64,000 nt of DNA, taken from contig NC_092809.1 of the NCBI RefSeq assembly GCF_040954645.1, positions 62,500,141 to 62,564,140 on the forward strand, written 5' to 3'. Source of the DNA: Diabrotica undecimpunctata (lineage: Eukaryota > Arthropoda > Insecta > Coleoptera > Chrysomelidae). A model generated the notes under the pieces. It saw nothing but the letters and a program-made list of their open reading frames with translations. It did no database searches and was not told the DNA's origin. A program made the position numbers and the translations under genes. Positions 1-12,779 of the stretch are shown here, piece after piece (within the stretch, counting starts at the first letter, position 1; each line of letters starts with the position of its first letter).

Positions 1-104
1 AAAACTTTGTTAATTTTTCAGTTAATTTTTTAAAGGCATTGTTTTATTTTTTGTTGAAAATTTTAATTTTAGCGAAGTAGTTTTGTATCTCGGTAAGTCC
101 AGGT

Positions 105-235
105 TTTTTAACTCCGCCTACAGGATCATTGACATACTACCTCACTGATCTTGTTGCCGGTCCTAAGCCCGGAAAAAGGAGGAAGGTTCTTGGGTCAGAT
201 TAGCACTTTAGCCAAGTTAAAAAAACCTTGTCTTT
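105..235 (+). mobile_element. RTE-like LINE 5' leader fragment
   Basis: A short stretch holding an ACTCCGCCT motif followed by GCCGGTCCTAAGCCCGG closely resembles the leader at about 52655-52740, which precedes an RTE-type endonuclease reading frame. Here the coding part is missing, so this is a leader-only relic. The clade is inferred from that second copy. Confidence 0.4.
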
Positions 236-2110
236 TTTGAAAAAATATTTTTTTTGGGTTTTGGTACAGACTATGTATGACTTATTTTAAAAATTTGCGA
301 CACTCAGATCAAAGATGTTGCTAAAAAATTTACAGTTAAGAAGTTGCGTGACCAGCGGAAGGTTCTTGTAGTTTTAAAAAGAACATGAACGATCTAATTG
401 AGAATGGAGACAACATAACGACAGTCAAATTCCAGTCAGCAGATAAGTACTTATGAAAATAATCAGGGGAATGTCCCTTAAAATTGATGAAACTTCTAGT
501 CAAACCAATGAAAAATTAGAAATTTCTAGAAATTGTAATTAGAAATTCAAAAATGTTTACAGTAAAGTCGAAGAATGAATTAAAAAAAGTAAAAACGTTT
601 TCTGGATCAAAATCGAAAGATCAAAACATAAATATGTAAAATTTATTTTTCATTACAATCAATTGTGGTTAAGTCCCATATAATAATGCCAAACCAAAAC
701 AATTACAGATTCTTCTATATTATTTATATAAGCAGTATTCATACTTTTAATTTAATTAAGTCGTGATACAATCCACAATTAGTTCCATGTTTTACAGCTG
801 TGTGATCATTTTAAACCATCAGTTTTGATTTTTGTATTCTGAAAATATAGTCGGCAATTGATTTTTGGCGTAAGTTGGCATTTTTTGCAATCCACCATAG
901 TTTTGAAATAACCTGCTCTTATAGTATCTTGATAGACTTTTAGTTTATTAAGCTTCTGTAGAAGGAGCTACTAGACTGCAATAACATTAAGACATTAAGT
1001 TAAGTATTTTCTGTAAATACTATACTACTGTATAAATATAAATGTAAATCAAGGTTCTGAAACTATACTGACCCGCAAAAAAGTGGCCACCCTATAAATT
1101 TAATTTATAATACATAAAATGGTCATAACTGCTTGATTCTTTAGCATAATTTATTTAATTAGAAGGCTAGAAAACAAAATATTGTAATATCGAAACGAAT
1201 TAAAAAACAATAAAAATTAAGGGTGAACTTGAACAACATTGTGTTATATTGGGTATTATGCCCTAAAACATCAATAACCGTTTGCATACGATTTAGGAGG
1301 AAAAGGAACAAATTTTAAGTAAAAACATTAGCCCTCTCTAAAATTTCATAACAAAAATTCCGCTCGTCACTTAACATCTCCTCCTAGTTCTTGAAGACAT
1401 TGAAATTTATATGAAGGAAAATTATTCATTTTCAAAATTTTAAGACCGTGGAATTATGAATATTAACTGGTCTGCAATGGTCCGAGAACTTATTTAGGAT
1501 TTTCTACATCTGCTGTTAATACATGTATTTAATTTTGATTTTCCAAATTTCTTGGTACCTCAGCAATATTTTTTGTACATGTACAATTAGAAATCACGGT
1601 CCCAGTATTTTCAAAATTTTGGAAAGATCCATAAAATCCTTTGAATTGTTGAATGACTTGGAATTGGTTTATTGCGATATCTTACGCTAAATAAAGAACT
1701 GACAATTCGCACACTATTGTCTGAATAAAATATTTTTTATATTGCTACTTTCTCCTCTTTAAACAATAAATCACAAAATAAAAATTTTGGCAATTCACAT
1801 ATTTAAATTTGGCAATTCAAATATTGTCAAATATCAGAAACATCAATATGACCAAACGCAACAAGTCATACACATTCTTGCACAGCGTGTGGCCTGACTT
1901 TAAGGGGTGGCCTGAAAAATGTATTATTCTTGCACAATTTTGGAATAGGTTTAATTCGTAAAACAATTTTAACGTTTGTTTTCGATACATATTTCAGTCC
2001 TCTACAAATAGTTTTTGTTAACTTTTGGTGTAAAATAATTAGAAAAGCAGGAATTCAACAATTTAGAATTTTCCACTGGGTTTCCTAAGGCCCGTTTGAT
2101 GATTCACCAC
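236..2110. other. No gene recognised; AT-rich
   Basis: About 1.9 kb of AT-rich sequence with stops in all frames. GTGGCCACCCT at about 1085 and CACCACCCTG just before 2115 resemble Tc1/mariner termini, but they lie in the same orientation and do not pair, so no element is called. Confidence 0.5.
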
Positions 2111-2111
2111 C

Positions 2112-2114
<3 letters not shown>

Positions 2115-2174
<60 letters not shown>
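2115..2174. repeat. (TA)n microsatellite
   Basis: About 30 uninterrupted TA units directly following CACCACCCTG, a sequence like the end of a mariner-type element. The array may have grown from a TA target site. Confidence 0.95.
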
Positions 2175-2179
<5 letters not shown>

Positions 2180-2648
2180 ACGTATACAATAAATTCCACA
2201 GAATATTTAAGGTTTATTATATTTTATTTAAATTTTTTATATTATTATTTTGTATGGTACTTAGCTTCCTTAAACGTTTATTGTCAAAGCTAACTTTTTG
2301 CTAGAAAATTTTAATTCATATATTATATTTCTATTTTATTTATTAACACAAATGCTTATGACTGCTAAACTAATATCTTTATCAATATATTACAACGTAC
2401 AGAATCTTATTTTGTTTGGTTTCCAAAGCAGTTGGTGCACGCATAAAAAAATCCAAATCTCGACAAAGACAATTATTATTATTATCATATTTTTTTCAGC
2501 GTTTAAGTGTACGATTTAGCTTTTCGGGATGTTGTTGTGTAACACAAATACTAATGATAACGCCAAGTTTCGAAAGAGTGTTTAGAAAAAGGTAAAAAAA
2601 TTTTGAAATTGATAAAATGTTTGCTATGCTTATTAGTTTTATTACAAG
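2175..2648. other. No gene recognised
   Basis: AT-rich sequence. The only reading frames are short, of low complexity, and match no family I recognise. Confidence 0.5.
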
Positions 2649-2649
2649 T

Positions 2650-2780
2650 TTGTTATCCTTAGTGGCACACCTTTTTTTATAAGCTGCTGTAATGCGATTA
2701 TGTTATCATGACCACCTTCTTTATATAGTTTAGCTGGGAGATTATATATTCCGGGTAATTTGTTTCTGGCTAGTTTTTTA
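2650..2780 (-). mobile_element. LINE reverse-transcriptase N-terminal fragment
   Basis: The minus strand reads AVKKLARNKLPG followed by LPAKLYKEGG, the conserved block just before the RT fingers in RTE-like LINEs (usually a K..KSPG..... AELYK pattern). Only about 45 codons survive. A related fragment lies at 18245-18540. Confidence 0.55.
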
Positions 2781-3588
2781 ACTGCATAGGTTACACTCAT
2801 CTATATAAAAAGCAACTTCAGTAAACATTTCTGGACGATCCGCTGAATGCTGAAAGAGTTATGTAGGGAAATGTAACTTACTCTTTAAAATACACGCAGT
2901 AAATTCCGTGTTTTTTCATTGAAATTAACAATTCTCCGTCTTACAAACTATTAATTAATTAAAAAAAATAGCATGAGGACATTCTAATATACTTTATATT
3001 TATTTCAAAAAATCATTTAGAATACGTCTGAAGGATAATAATTCGAGGCGTCTATGAAGTTAAAAAAAAATGGGAATTTGTCCATATGTATTTAATTTAG
3101 AAGCTCGCAAATTAAAGAACTTTTTAGGATCTATAACTTTTATTTGAACCATTTTCTCTAAAATGTGCAACACACGTTTTATAGGCAAAAATGATTTGTT
3201 CACTTTTTATGGTTGTTAAAAAAAACAAAGCAAACTCAGCTGTAGGTCTTTAAGGATTTATCATTAGCTATCCCTCATATCGTTTATAAAATTCAAAAAC
3301 CTGTAGGTATAAGATTTTTATGTGAAATCCATCATTTTTTCACAGATACACTGGGGTATGTAGGCAACCAATTTAACTTCATTTTACATTGATGATAATG
3401 TAATCGCAATTACTAAAATCTTACTGTTATGTTCTCTCCTGCATTTTATACCAGAAAGGCTATAAATAGAAACATTTCGACTAAATAAATACAGAGAAAT
3501 AGACCAAGAGCTAGAACATCTCTAAAAGAGAAAAACAATAGAATAAGAAGAGCAAGAAGAACAAGAAATCAAGAGGCAAACTAGACTA
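2781..3588. other. No gene recognised
   Basis: AT-rich sequence without a recognisable coding, RNA or repeat signature. The last 100 bases may be degraded upstream LINE sequence. Confidence 0.45.
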
Positions 3589-3589
3589 A

Positions 3590-4245
3590 GGCACCAAGGT
3601 GAGATGAAATAACAAACAGAGCCCTAAAAATCTACCAATGAAGCTAATAGTGTATCTTACATTACTTATTAATAGTATGCTGAGATTAAGACACTTCTCA
3701 TCCCACTGCAAAGACGCCCACGGAGTTGATACAAAACTTGAAAAAATGGCACCGTTCCACAAATATATCAACCGATAAACTTATTATCACCCATAAACAA
3801 AACTGTGAAAAGAGTTATACTCCAGAGGATAAAAGAATAAACACAACAAATAAGAGTTCTACCAAAGGCAGTTTGGCTTCAGACAAGAACAGTCCTGCGG
3901 TACAAGTACTGCAGCTAAAGGAATAAATTAGCAAGAGTTTCAACGAACACAAATATACAGGCACAGTATTCTTTCCACAAAGAAGAACTCATATCCAAGA
4001 CGAACAACTTCGGATATAGTGAAGCAGTGACAAGCCTGATTGGTTCGTACCTAGCTGATAGAAAGTTTAGAATTTGGATATTATAAATACTGCCGTAAGA
4101 CGGAACCACAAAAGCTGGAGTTATACAGAGGGCGGTAATATCATCCCTACTATGTACTATATATAAAGGTGATATTCCAAACTCACCGAAGACATTCGAG
4201 GACACTACCATACCTGCTAAAAGGTGTGCTAAAATGTACAACAAT
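3590..4245 (+). pseudogene. Jockey-like LINE reverse transcriptase, degraded
   Basis: The plus strand, read across several frames, gives Jockey-type RT blocks: EITNRALK near 3605 (the ..I.N..LK.LP block), then the segment around FNEHKYTGTVF, then GYSEAVTSLIGSYLADRKF, AGVIQRAVISSLL and DIPNSPKTFEDTT, where the canonical GVPQG..L.P..Y..Y..D.P pattern is recognisable. Frameshifts and stops separate the blocks and the motif-A aspartate segment is corrupted. The fragment is 5'- and 3'-truncated. The Jockey assignment rests on motif order only; the copy is dead. Confidence 0.65.
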
Positions 4246-4678
4246 TAGGATATCCTAGAAAAATTTTGTTTTTCGCCATCAATTTTTCTGGGGCTCAATA
4301 ATATCTTAAACATAGCACAGGTTGTATGGAAAAATATAAATCAGTGAGTGGGCTAATACAATAACGTAGCTTATAATGTGTAATAAGTAAAGATGTACAT
4401 AAATGCAAAAATGGCGACAAAATGGAGAATAAAATATCAGACCCAGTTCCTCGCCCAATAGGCTTGAGACAAGGATGTTCTTTACCTTAAACTCTATTGA
4501 AAATTTATATTCAAGAAGCATTAAACAACTAGAGGAAAAAATGCACAGGAATGGAAGTAGAACTTGAGAACCAATGTATAACAAATCTTTTCTTAAAGTA
4601 ATATATGGCTGAATGCTCGAATAAATGACCTTTAATCAAATAATAGGCAGATATCGAGCGCAGGTTTTTATTAAATCT

Positions 4679-4717
4679 TGCCCAAGTACTTTCGCTCTCA
4701 GAGCATCTTCAGGGGCA
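4679..4717 (-). ncRNA. Hammerhead-ribozyme-like motif, left arm
   Basis: The minus-strand copy is identical, base for base, to the motif at 5195-5233. It has a CUGAAGA core, a 4-bp stem II with UGA loop, GAAA, a palindromic GUAC stem III, and a UGCCC/GGGCA stem I. See the right-arm entry for the pairing details. Confidence 0.6.
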
Positions 4718-5194
4718 TCTGAAATAAGCCAAGAAACGTTTTTCCAATTGAAGGAAAATTAATTAACCTCGAAAAAAACTCCAAGTTGATGGCTCCAATC
4801 TTCATAAAGTAATTCATATAATTTCATATTTCATCAGTTGACTTCCTTTATTAGTGTCAGTTGAACGTTTGGTCAATGTTCAGTTTACCATAGAATTTTG
4901 AAATGTGCAGATCACATCACCATGATTGTGACTGCTCATTCAAATTGTCATGTGTCAGATGTCACTTTAGCATTTCCGTTAAGACCAGGAGCCATTCTCA
5001 TTCCTTTTGTCAACCACTATGTAGCTTCTTCAAATTTAAAAATTTTAACTGTTTATCCTTTGTCTAGTGTTGTGTAATAAATGTAAGTCTACAACGTTAT
5101 ATAAAAATTTTTTTATCAGCCATCAACTTCGAGCTTTATTCGAAGTTAATTAATTTTCCTTCACTTGAAAAAATATTTCTTGGCCTATTTCAGA

Positions 5195-5233
5195 TGCCCC
5201 TGAAGATGCTCTGAGAGCGAAAGTACTTGGGCA
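5195..5233 (+). ncRNA. Hammerhead-ribozyme-like motif, right arm
   Basis: Read 5'->3': stem I strand UGCCC (5195-5199); conserved core CUGAAGA (5200-5206); U5207; stem II GCUC (5208-5211) with loop UGA and GAGC (5215-5218); conserved GAAA (5219-5222); GUAC (5223-5226), which is self-complementary and could form stem III between two molecules; UU (5227-5228) at the cleavage position; and GGGCA (5229-5233), which pairs with UGCCC. All core elements of a type I hammerhead are present in order. The unpaired U5207 and very short stem III are weaknesses. Short stem III forms acting as dimers are known in PLEs. Activity is untested. Confidence 0.6.
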
Positions 5234-5713
5234 AGATTTAATAAAAACTGTGCTCAATATCTGCCTTTTATTTGGTTAAAAATCTTTTCTTCGCAGACGA
5301 TCAAGTGATGGCAAACGATGAGGAAGTCATGGATTATATGATACTAAAGTTAACAGAAAAATCCGAAAATTAGTGACCATCAACATGAACAAAACAGAAT
5401 ATCTTAGAATAAAGACGAAGAAAGAGACATAGAACTCTCGATTAGAGATATAAAAAAAATGTGAAAAATTGAAATACCCAGGGACAGTGATAGCGAAAGA
5501 AGGAACATCGAAACGAGATATTCAGTAGAAAATACAACAGGGCCGAAATATAGTACAACCACTAAACTCATTCTTTTGCTCTCCTAAAATTAATTTACAA
5601 ACAAAAATGACAATCTACGAGTGGGTTGTGAACCAATTTTGACGTCCGGATCTGCATGTTGGCAAATGAAAGAGATGAAATTTGGGATGCACCGGAAGCT
5701 GCAGGACCCCCGT

Positions 5714-5715
<2 letters not shown>

Positions 5716-5800
<85 letters not shown>
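5716..5800. repeat. (AT)n microsatellite
   Basis: About 42 AT units between the end of the LINE relic and the 3' flank of the Penelope-like fragment. The array lies exactly at a mobile-element junction. Confidence 0.95.
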
Positions 5801-5802
<2 letters not shown>

Positions 5803-5804
5803 AA

Positions 5805-6728
5805 CAACACAGTTTATTAGGGCTGCAGTCAGAAAGTTTGGCCGGGATGTTACAGAAACACTCTTTTGACTTTTGGTCTTGCTTTCGGAATTGTTTTATT
5901 CCTTCTTCAAGAGACTGTAATTAGAAGAATGTGTTCATATTTACAATATATCACAAATTGTCAGTGCAACTTACTAGTCGTCGAGATTATTTATATAAAG
6001 CTATGACACTCAACATTAATGGCACACATAAATATAACATAAAATAATGAACAAAATACATTTTAAAATTTAGTTATTGATAGTAAAACTTCGTTTGTAA
6101 CATCTTTTAATGGTGTGTTTTAACTGATCCATAGAGAACAGAAAGAAAAAACAACAAAAATAGTATGAATTAAAATGTAATTAAGTGTTCTTCATGTTTT
6201 ATTAATGGAAGTAGTATATTAAACCTGTCTTGATGGTATACAACATGTTTTGCATGCAGGTGTATTATGGTGTGTATATGTAAAAGTAAATCTTTATGTT
6301 ATTTTTGATGTTTTGTCAGTAAATAACAATAAATGTTACTCAGTTTATCTATGTCAGACTTTTTGTTTATACGAGACGTATTGGATTTTATGAAACACAT
6401 TTCCAAGAAAACACGTTTTGAATGATTTTTTTTCCTTTGCCAAAATACAGGAATCCTCGAAATTAAATTCATGTTTTAACGTTAATGCATGTTCTGTCAG
6501 CGCACATGCATTTATTTTTTTTATTTTTATGTCGCTGCGATGCAATATCACTCTACTGTGAAAATTACGAGATAATTCTCCGATATACACGTTTTTACAA
6601 TTGGCACACGGTATAGAATAAACAACATTCGATAACTCCTGTATTGTGAAAGGATCCTTTGTCTTTGTGTACAACTTCGATACCGTTTTCACATTCTTAG
6701 TTGCAATTTTTAAGCCACGCAAAGCCAA
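5805..6728 (-). pseudogene. Penelope-like element, GIY-YIG endonuclease end
   Basis: The minus reading frame 6728-6354 ends a PLE polyprotein. It contains NVVYSIPCANCKNVYIGELS, the characteristic C..C..YIG form of the PLE GIY-YIG nuclease. R at HSRVILHRSDI, TEHALTLKHEFNF (catalytic-domain helix) and FEDSCILAKEK follow. At about 6425 the frame shifts: the continuing family-like sequence lies in a neighbouring frame and stops near 6310. The reverse-transcriptase part is absent, because the element is cut at 6728 against an unrelated + strand LINE. About 430 bases of non-coding 3' region follow, with a decayed hammerhead-like motif (5876-5915). Not functional. Confidence 0.75.
5876..5915 (-). 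ncRNA. Decayed hammerhead-like motif downstream of PLE
   Basis: On the minus strand GUCU and AGAC (stem I) flank a UUGAAGA core (first C replaced by U). A GGAAU/AUUCC stem II with a 6-base loop and GAAA follow. A proper U-H cleavage site is not evident. It resembles the intact motifs at 4679 and 5195 in layout but not in sequence, and it lies in the 3' region of the PLE fragment. Confidence 0.35.
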
Positions 6729-6744
6729 CCAAAAATTTATGAAA

Positions 6745-7450
6745 ACAACAATTTCTCACTCCCAGAGGTGTCCTACAAGGAGACGCAATATCGCCAAAGC
6801 TCTTCACTGCAACTCTAGAAAATATATTCAGCAAAATGAACTGGCAGAACAAAGGCCTATCCATTGATGGAAAATACCTTAGCTATCTAAAATTTGCAGA
6901 TGACATCGTTGTGATTACTAATAACTCTGCAGAACTACCAGAACTTATAAACGACCTAAATGCAGCTAGTAATGAAGGTGGCCCAAAAATGAACTTGATA
7001 GAAACAAAAACCATGTACAACGAGCTAGTGGATGTCCAAGATATAATAATAAACAACACTGCACTTGAGACAGTAGACGAGTATGTATACCTGGGGCAAT
7101 TATTAATACATAAATCTGGCTCTTTACTCCCAGAAATTAACAGAAGAATGAAACTGGCTTGGGTATCTTTTGGTAAAAATGCAGTTATATTCAAATTCAG
7201 GATACCACTTCACCTGAAGAAAAAAGTATTCGATCAGTGTATATTACCAAACATGACATACGGTTGCGAAACTTGGACACTAAAGAAAGAGATAATAGCG
7301 AATAGAAGGAAAACGAGGACAGGAAGGCGAAGTATTTCCTGGCTGAAAAATCTACGTACGTGGTTCAACAAAACAACTATAAATCTTTTCAGAGCAGCAG
7401 TTTGCAAAATACAGATTGCCATTATGGTCGTTAACATCCGAAACGAATAG
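6745..7450 (+). pseudogene. LINE reverse transcriptase palm and C-terminus
   Basis: The frame 6836-7450 (preceded in another frame by GVLQGDAISPKLF-like sequence at about 6770) shows the RT palm. LKFADDIVVI carries the catalytic DD, KMNLIETKTMYN follows, then EYVYLGQLLIHKSGSLLPEI (the YLG block) and LPNMTYGCETWTL, the terminal thumb motif of RTE-like LINEs. It then jumps to an RTGRRSISWLKNLRTW tail ending NIRNE and a stop. The linker between thumb and tail is deleted, and the endonuclease and fingers are absent. It abuts the PLE fragment head to head. Confidence 0.75.
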
Positions 7451-8600
7451 GCACTACAAGAAGAAGAAGAACATACTCATATCTAAATAGCTGTAATCAT
7501 AGACAGACTTCGCGGTATGGATAGCATTTCAAAGTAAAGCTCATTTTAATGGAAAAGATTCTTTTTAAAGAGTATCGTAATATCATCTAACTAAATTTGT
7601 TGAATGTGCTTTGTGAACCTTTTCTTTTAATAACACATCAAATAATAAATAAAAGTACGATTTAGGCACGTAGGAATTATTCATAAATGGAAACGCATTT
7701 AGTTATAGATATATGTACTTACTGCAGTAATGCACAAATATGACTAAATTAATAAATGCTGTGTATTTTGATTGCCCCTTGTATGACCCGTCATAATTAT
7801 TAGATTTACCATATTGCGAAGCTGCCGACCCAAAAATCACAGAGCATATGTATCCTCAATTTAAAAATAAGCGGTACTCCAATTCTAATCACATATTGAA
7901 TATTTATGGTAAATAGCTCTATTAATTTCTGCATTGGTCACATTTCCAGGACTGAACTCGAAAATTTAACTGCACTCTAAAAAATTGTTAGTTCTAGGTA
8001 AAAAAATTAATAAATATTATATAATGGTTCCAAAGAGTATAATATTATACACAAAAATAAAATAAACACCGAGATAAATAAACTTATCGAAAGAACAAAA
8101 AAAAAAAAAGAATAATAGAAAAAAATGTAAGATTACTAAGTTTAAGCACATCCTGGAATCCATAGAAAGCTAGCACATATGGAAAAGTGTTTTAAGTTTA
8201 GTAGGTGTTCTATAGTAAATGGGGTGTGCTGATCACGAATAGGTGCTTAGTTTTTTTTTTCAGCACAACAGGTTTTTAGAGAAAGTGACTGTTTTTGAAA
8301 TTTTTTATGGAAACTGACAAAAATATTGAGAAAACATTTATTGAAACTATATTTAATAGAAAATTATAGTGCAAAATTGAGTTGTTCATAAAAAAGTATA
8401 ACGTTAGAAAATCGTTGGATGTTTTTTAATAAAATCGTTCTCTTTTTCCGTGAAAACAGCGTGCTGTTCATTTTGTGAATTTTTGTAAGCGAGTCCCTCT
8501 TCGAGACCCAACAATAATTAGCCATAAAATGTGGTTTTTGGCGACAAAAGATTTTTATCTTTCAGTCGTGATCCTAAGATTTGTACAGCATCCTTCGATA
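7451..8600. other. No gene recognised
   Basis: AT-rich sequence with a poly-A run near 8098 and no coherent reading frame. Nothing identifiable. Confidence 0.5.
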
Positions 8601-8603
8601 GGC

Positions 8604-8960
8604 TCAAGTTTCGGCTTGGATAAACTGTTGAGGTTGGTCTATATCAGGATTTAATTCGTCTTTATTGGTTTTTTCATTTGAACTTTCATCTGATGATTGC
8701 TGTTGGATGGTATGAAGAAAAGATGGAGAAATGGAGATTCCTGGTCCATTAGATACTTCGGCAGACGGTAAATCAGGATACTGAAGTGTATGTTTATTTT
8801 TCGACTGAAAACGCTTGATATCACAGAAGCAAAAGTAACAGTCGTCTCCATAGTTTTTTGGTCTCCATACCTCAACACACTGCAAGTACACTTTGCATGG
8901 TCAAGGTTTGTCCTGATCACCAAGCTTAACATTGAAGTAAGCGTGATTAGCTTTCTTGAT
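8604..8960 (-). pseudogene. Fragment of an insect DDCYFC-motif protein family
   Basis: The minus strand reads KANHAYFNVKLGDQDKP, a stop, then a jump to EVWRPKNYGDDCYFCFCDI, followed by KNKHTLQYPDLPSAEV and a Ser-rich tail ending FIQAET. The order YF.VKLGDQDK / W..P.N...DCYFC / K...QYPNLPSA is one I recognise from an uncharacterised multi-copy insect protein family whose function is unknown to me. The Cys-containing segment normally between the two blocks is missing, and a stop interrupts the frame, so this is a broken copy. The Cys spacing suggests metal binding. No catalytic role is claimed. Confidence 0.5.
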
Positions 8961-9007
8961 CAATTCTGTTGTATTTTGTTGATACTTTGCTATCGTTAAA
9001 TCACCAC

Positions 9008-9273
9008 ACGTAAGAAAATATATCAGGGCTGTTTTAATACTTTTTCTATCAACTGCTGATGCCGTCAAGTTGACAGCATCGGCAGTATCGCCATTGAAGA
9101 AAGATGAACATAATATTATACCAAATATTTTTGCTCTAGTACGTAAGAAAATATATCAGGGCTGTTTTAATACCTTTTCTATCAACTGCTGATGCCGTCA
9201 AGTTGACAGCATCGGCAGTATCGCCATTGAAGAAAGATGAACATAATATTATACCAAATATTTTTGCTCTAGT
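9008..9273. repeat. Tandem duplication, 2 x 133 bp
   Basis: Positions 9008-9140 and 9141-9273 are almost identical (one clear difference, CTTTTTC versus CCTTTTC). Each unit contains a near-perfect palindrome built from GCTGATGCCGTCAA and its partner TTGACAGCATCGGC. The near-identity points to a recent duplication. Confidence 0.9.
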
Positions 9274-9484
9274 ACAAAATAGCTCACAAGGTTTTTTTTT
9301 TAATTTCGTGAAAAATCTTGATCTGATGAACTCAAACCAAATTCACATTCATAATCAACGTACACGTGTTAGCTAAGGACACTTATCAAATTCAAAACGC
9401 CAGAAATCATGTAGGTCTGTGAATTAATAAACGGATGTGTATTGGATGTGTATGTCAAATAGCCTAAATATTTAGAATATAACA

Positions 9485-10255
9485 TACCAATATACAACTT
9501 GTACATCGATTTCAAACGAGCGTTCGATTAAGTAGATAGGCAAAATATGCTAAGTAATTATCCATGCTATGTATACCCAAAAAGTTAGTCAAACTTATAG
9601 AAATGACCTTAATGGTTCCAAGGCAATGGTGCGAATAAACGGAGATCTGACAGGGGCATTTGGTATTGAAAATGAAGTTAGGCAGGATGATGAATTATTA
9701 ACAGTACTTTTAAATCTAACTTTGGAAGCAATTATTAGAAAATTAATTATCAACGACTGTATTAATACAAGATCATCTCAAATATGCGCATTTTCGGATG
9801 ATATTACCATAATAAGCCGCAACAAAAGGGTATTGATCGAAAAAAATATAGACTTAAATTGGGAAGCCTCTAAATTTGGTCTAAATATTAATGAAAGTAA
9901 AACAAAATACATATATGGACTGCACACAATCGGATCAACAAGAGAATCTAGAGGCAGGGAATCATACCTACGAATATGCCTTTAGCTTTCCCTACCTGGG
10001 CTCAATATTAAATGACAACAACAACGTCAGTCTAGAACAACAAGTAAGGATTCTTGGCGGTAATAAGTACTTTTATAGATATAAAGACTTAATGAAAAGT
10101 AAATTGCTAAATCGTGAGTCTAATTTAAGAATCTACAAAAGAGTTATTAGACCAGTACAATGGTCACGTAGGTATAAATGCGAAACGTAGACTCTCTCAA
10201 ACGCTGATGAAAATCAATTGAGAATATTTGAGCACAACATATTAAGAAAGATATT
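9485..10255 (+). pseudogene. LINE reverse transcriptase fragment
   Basis: The plus strand reads LYIDFKRAFD (motif A, stop directly after), LNGSKAMVRINGDLTGAF, VRQDDELLTVLLNLTLEA (motif B, normally VRQGD.L...LFN..LE), and SQICAFSDDITII (the catalytic F.DD with A to S). It then continues in a second frame through FPYLGSILNDNNNV and IYKRVIRPV, ending LRIFEHNILRKIFG. An RTE-like non-LTR element is the best fit. A frame change near 9960 and several stops kill it. At 10256 it is fused directly to the endonuclease part of another LINE. Confidence 0.75.
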
Positions 10256-12760
<2,505 letters not shown>

Positions 12761-12779
12761 AGGAGAAAAGATAGAGGAG

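Larger units (their letters stand above)
4595..5279. mobile_element. PLE-like foldback insertion with paired hammerhead motifs
   Basis: This 685-bp insertion sits between perfect 12-bp direct repeats (AAATCTTTTCTT). It begins with a roughly 36-bp unique head. An inverted repeat follows, with arms of about 165 bp (4631-4795 and about 5115-5279) and a 320-bp non-coding centre. Each arm contains a hammerhead-ribozyme-like core. Penelope-like elements (PLEs) are known to have pseudo-LTRs in inverted arrangement, a short 30-40 bp extension at one end, variable target duplications, and hammerhead ribozymes in the pseudo-LTRs, so a PLE-derived non-autonomous unit is the best fit. No protein is encoded. 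A generic foldback or MITE is the alternative, but MITE families seldom combine a 12-bp duplication with an asymmetric head. Confidence 0.7.
4430..5705 (+). pseudogene. LINE reverse transcriptase split by an insertion
   Basis: Two pieces of one RT flank the insertion at 4595-5279. The left piece (4430-4594) reads the degraded RLETRMF...NLYSRS region (RT motif B) up to NQCITNLFF. The right piece (5280-5705) resumes with LFFADDQVMANDEEVMDYM, where FADD is the RT catalytic box, followed by NMNKTEYLRIK and a KYPGTVIAKEG-like block. The 12 bases AAATCTTTTCTT are duplicated at 4583-4594 and 5280-5291, which proves the interruption. Several stops show that the LINE was not functional. The related - strand copy at 33840-34435 suggests a common RTE-like family. 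Confidence 0.7.

Noticed and set aside
1084..2114. Possible Tc1/mariner element between GTGGCCACCCT and CACCACCCTG
   Set aside because: The two motifs are in the same orientation, do not pair, and enclose no transposase frame.
5595..5924. Several Ile-Tyr repeat frames on both strands
   Set aside because: Translations of the (AT)n array; the same applies at 2115, 11799 and 34461.
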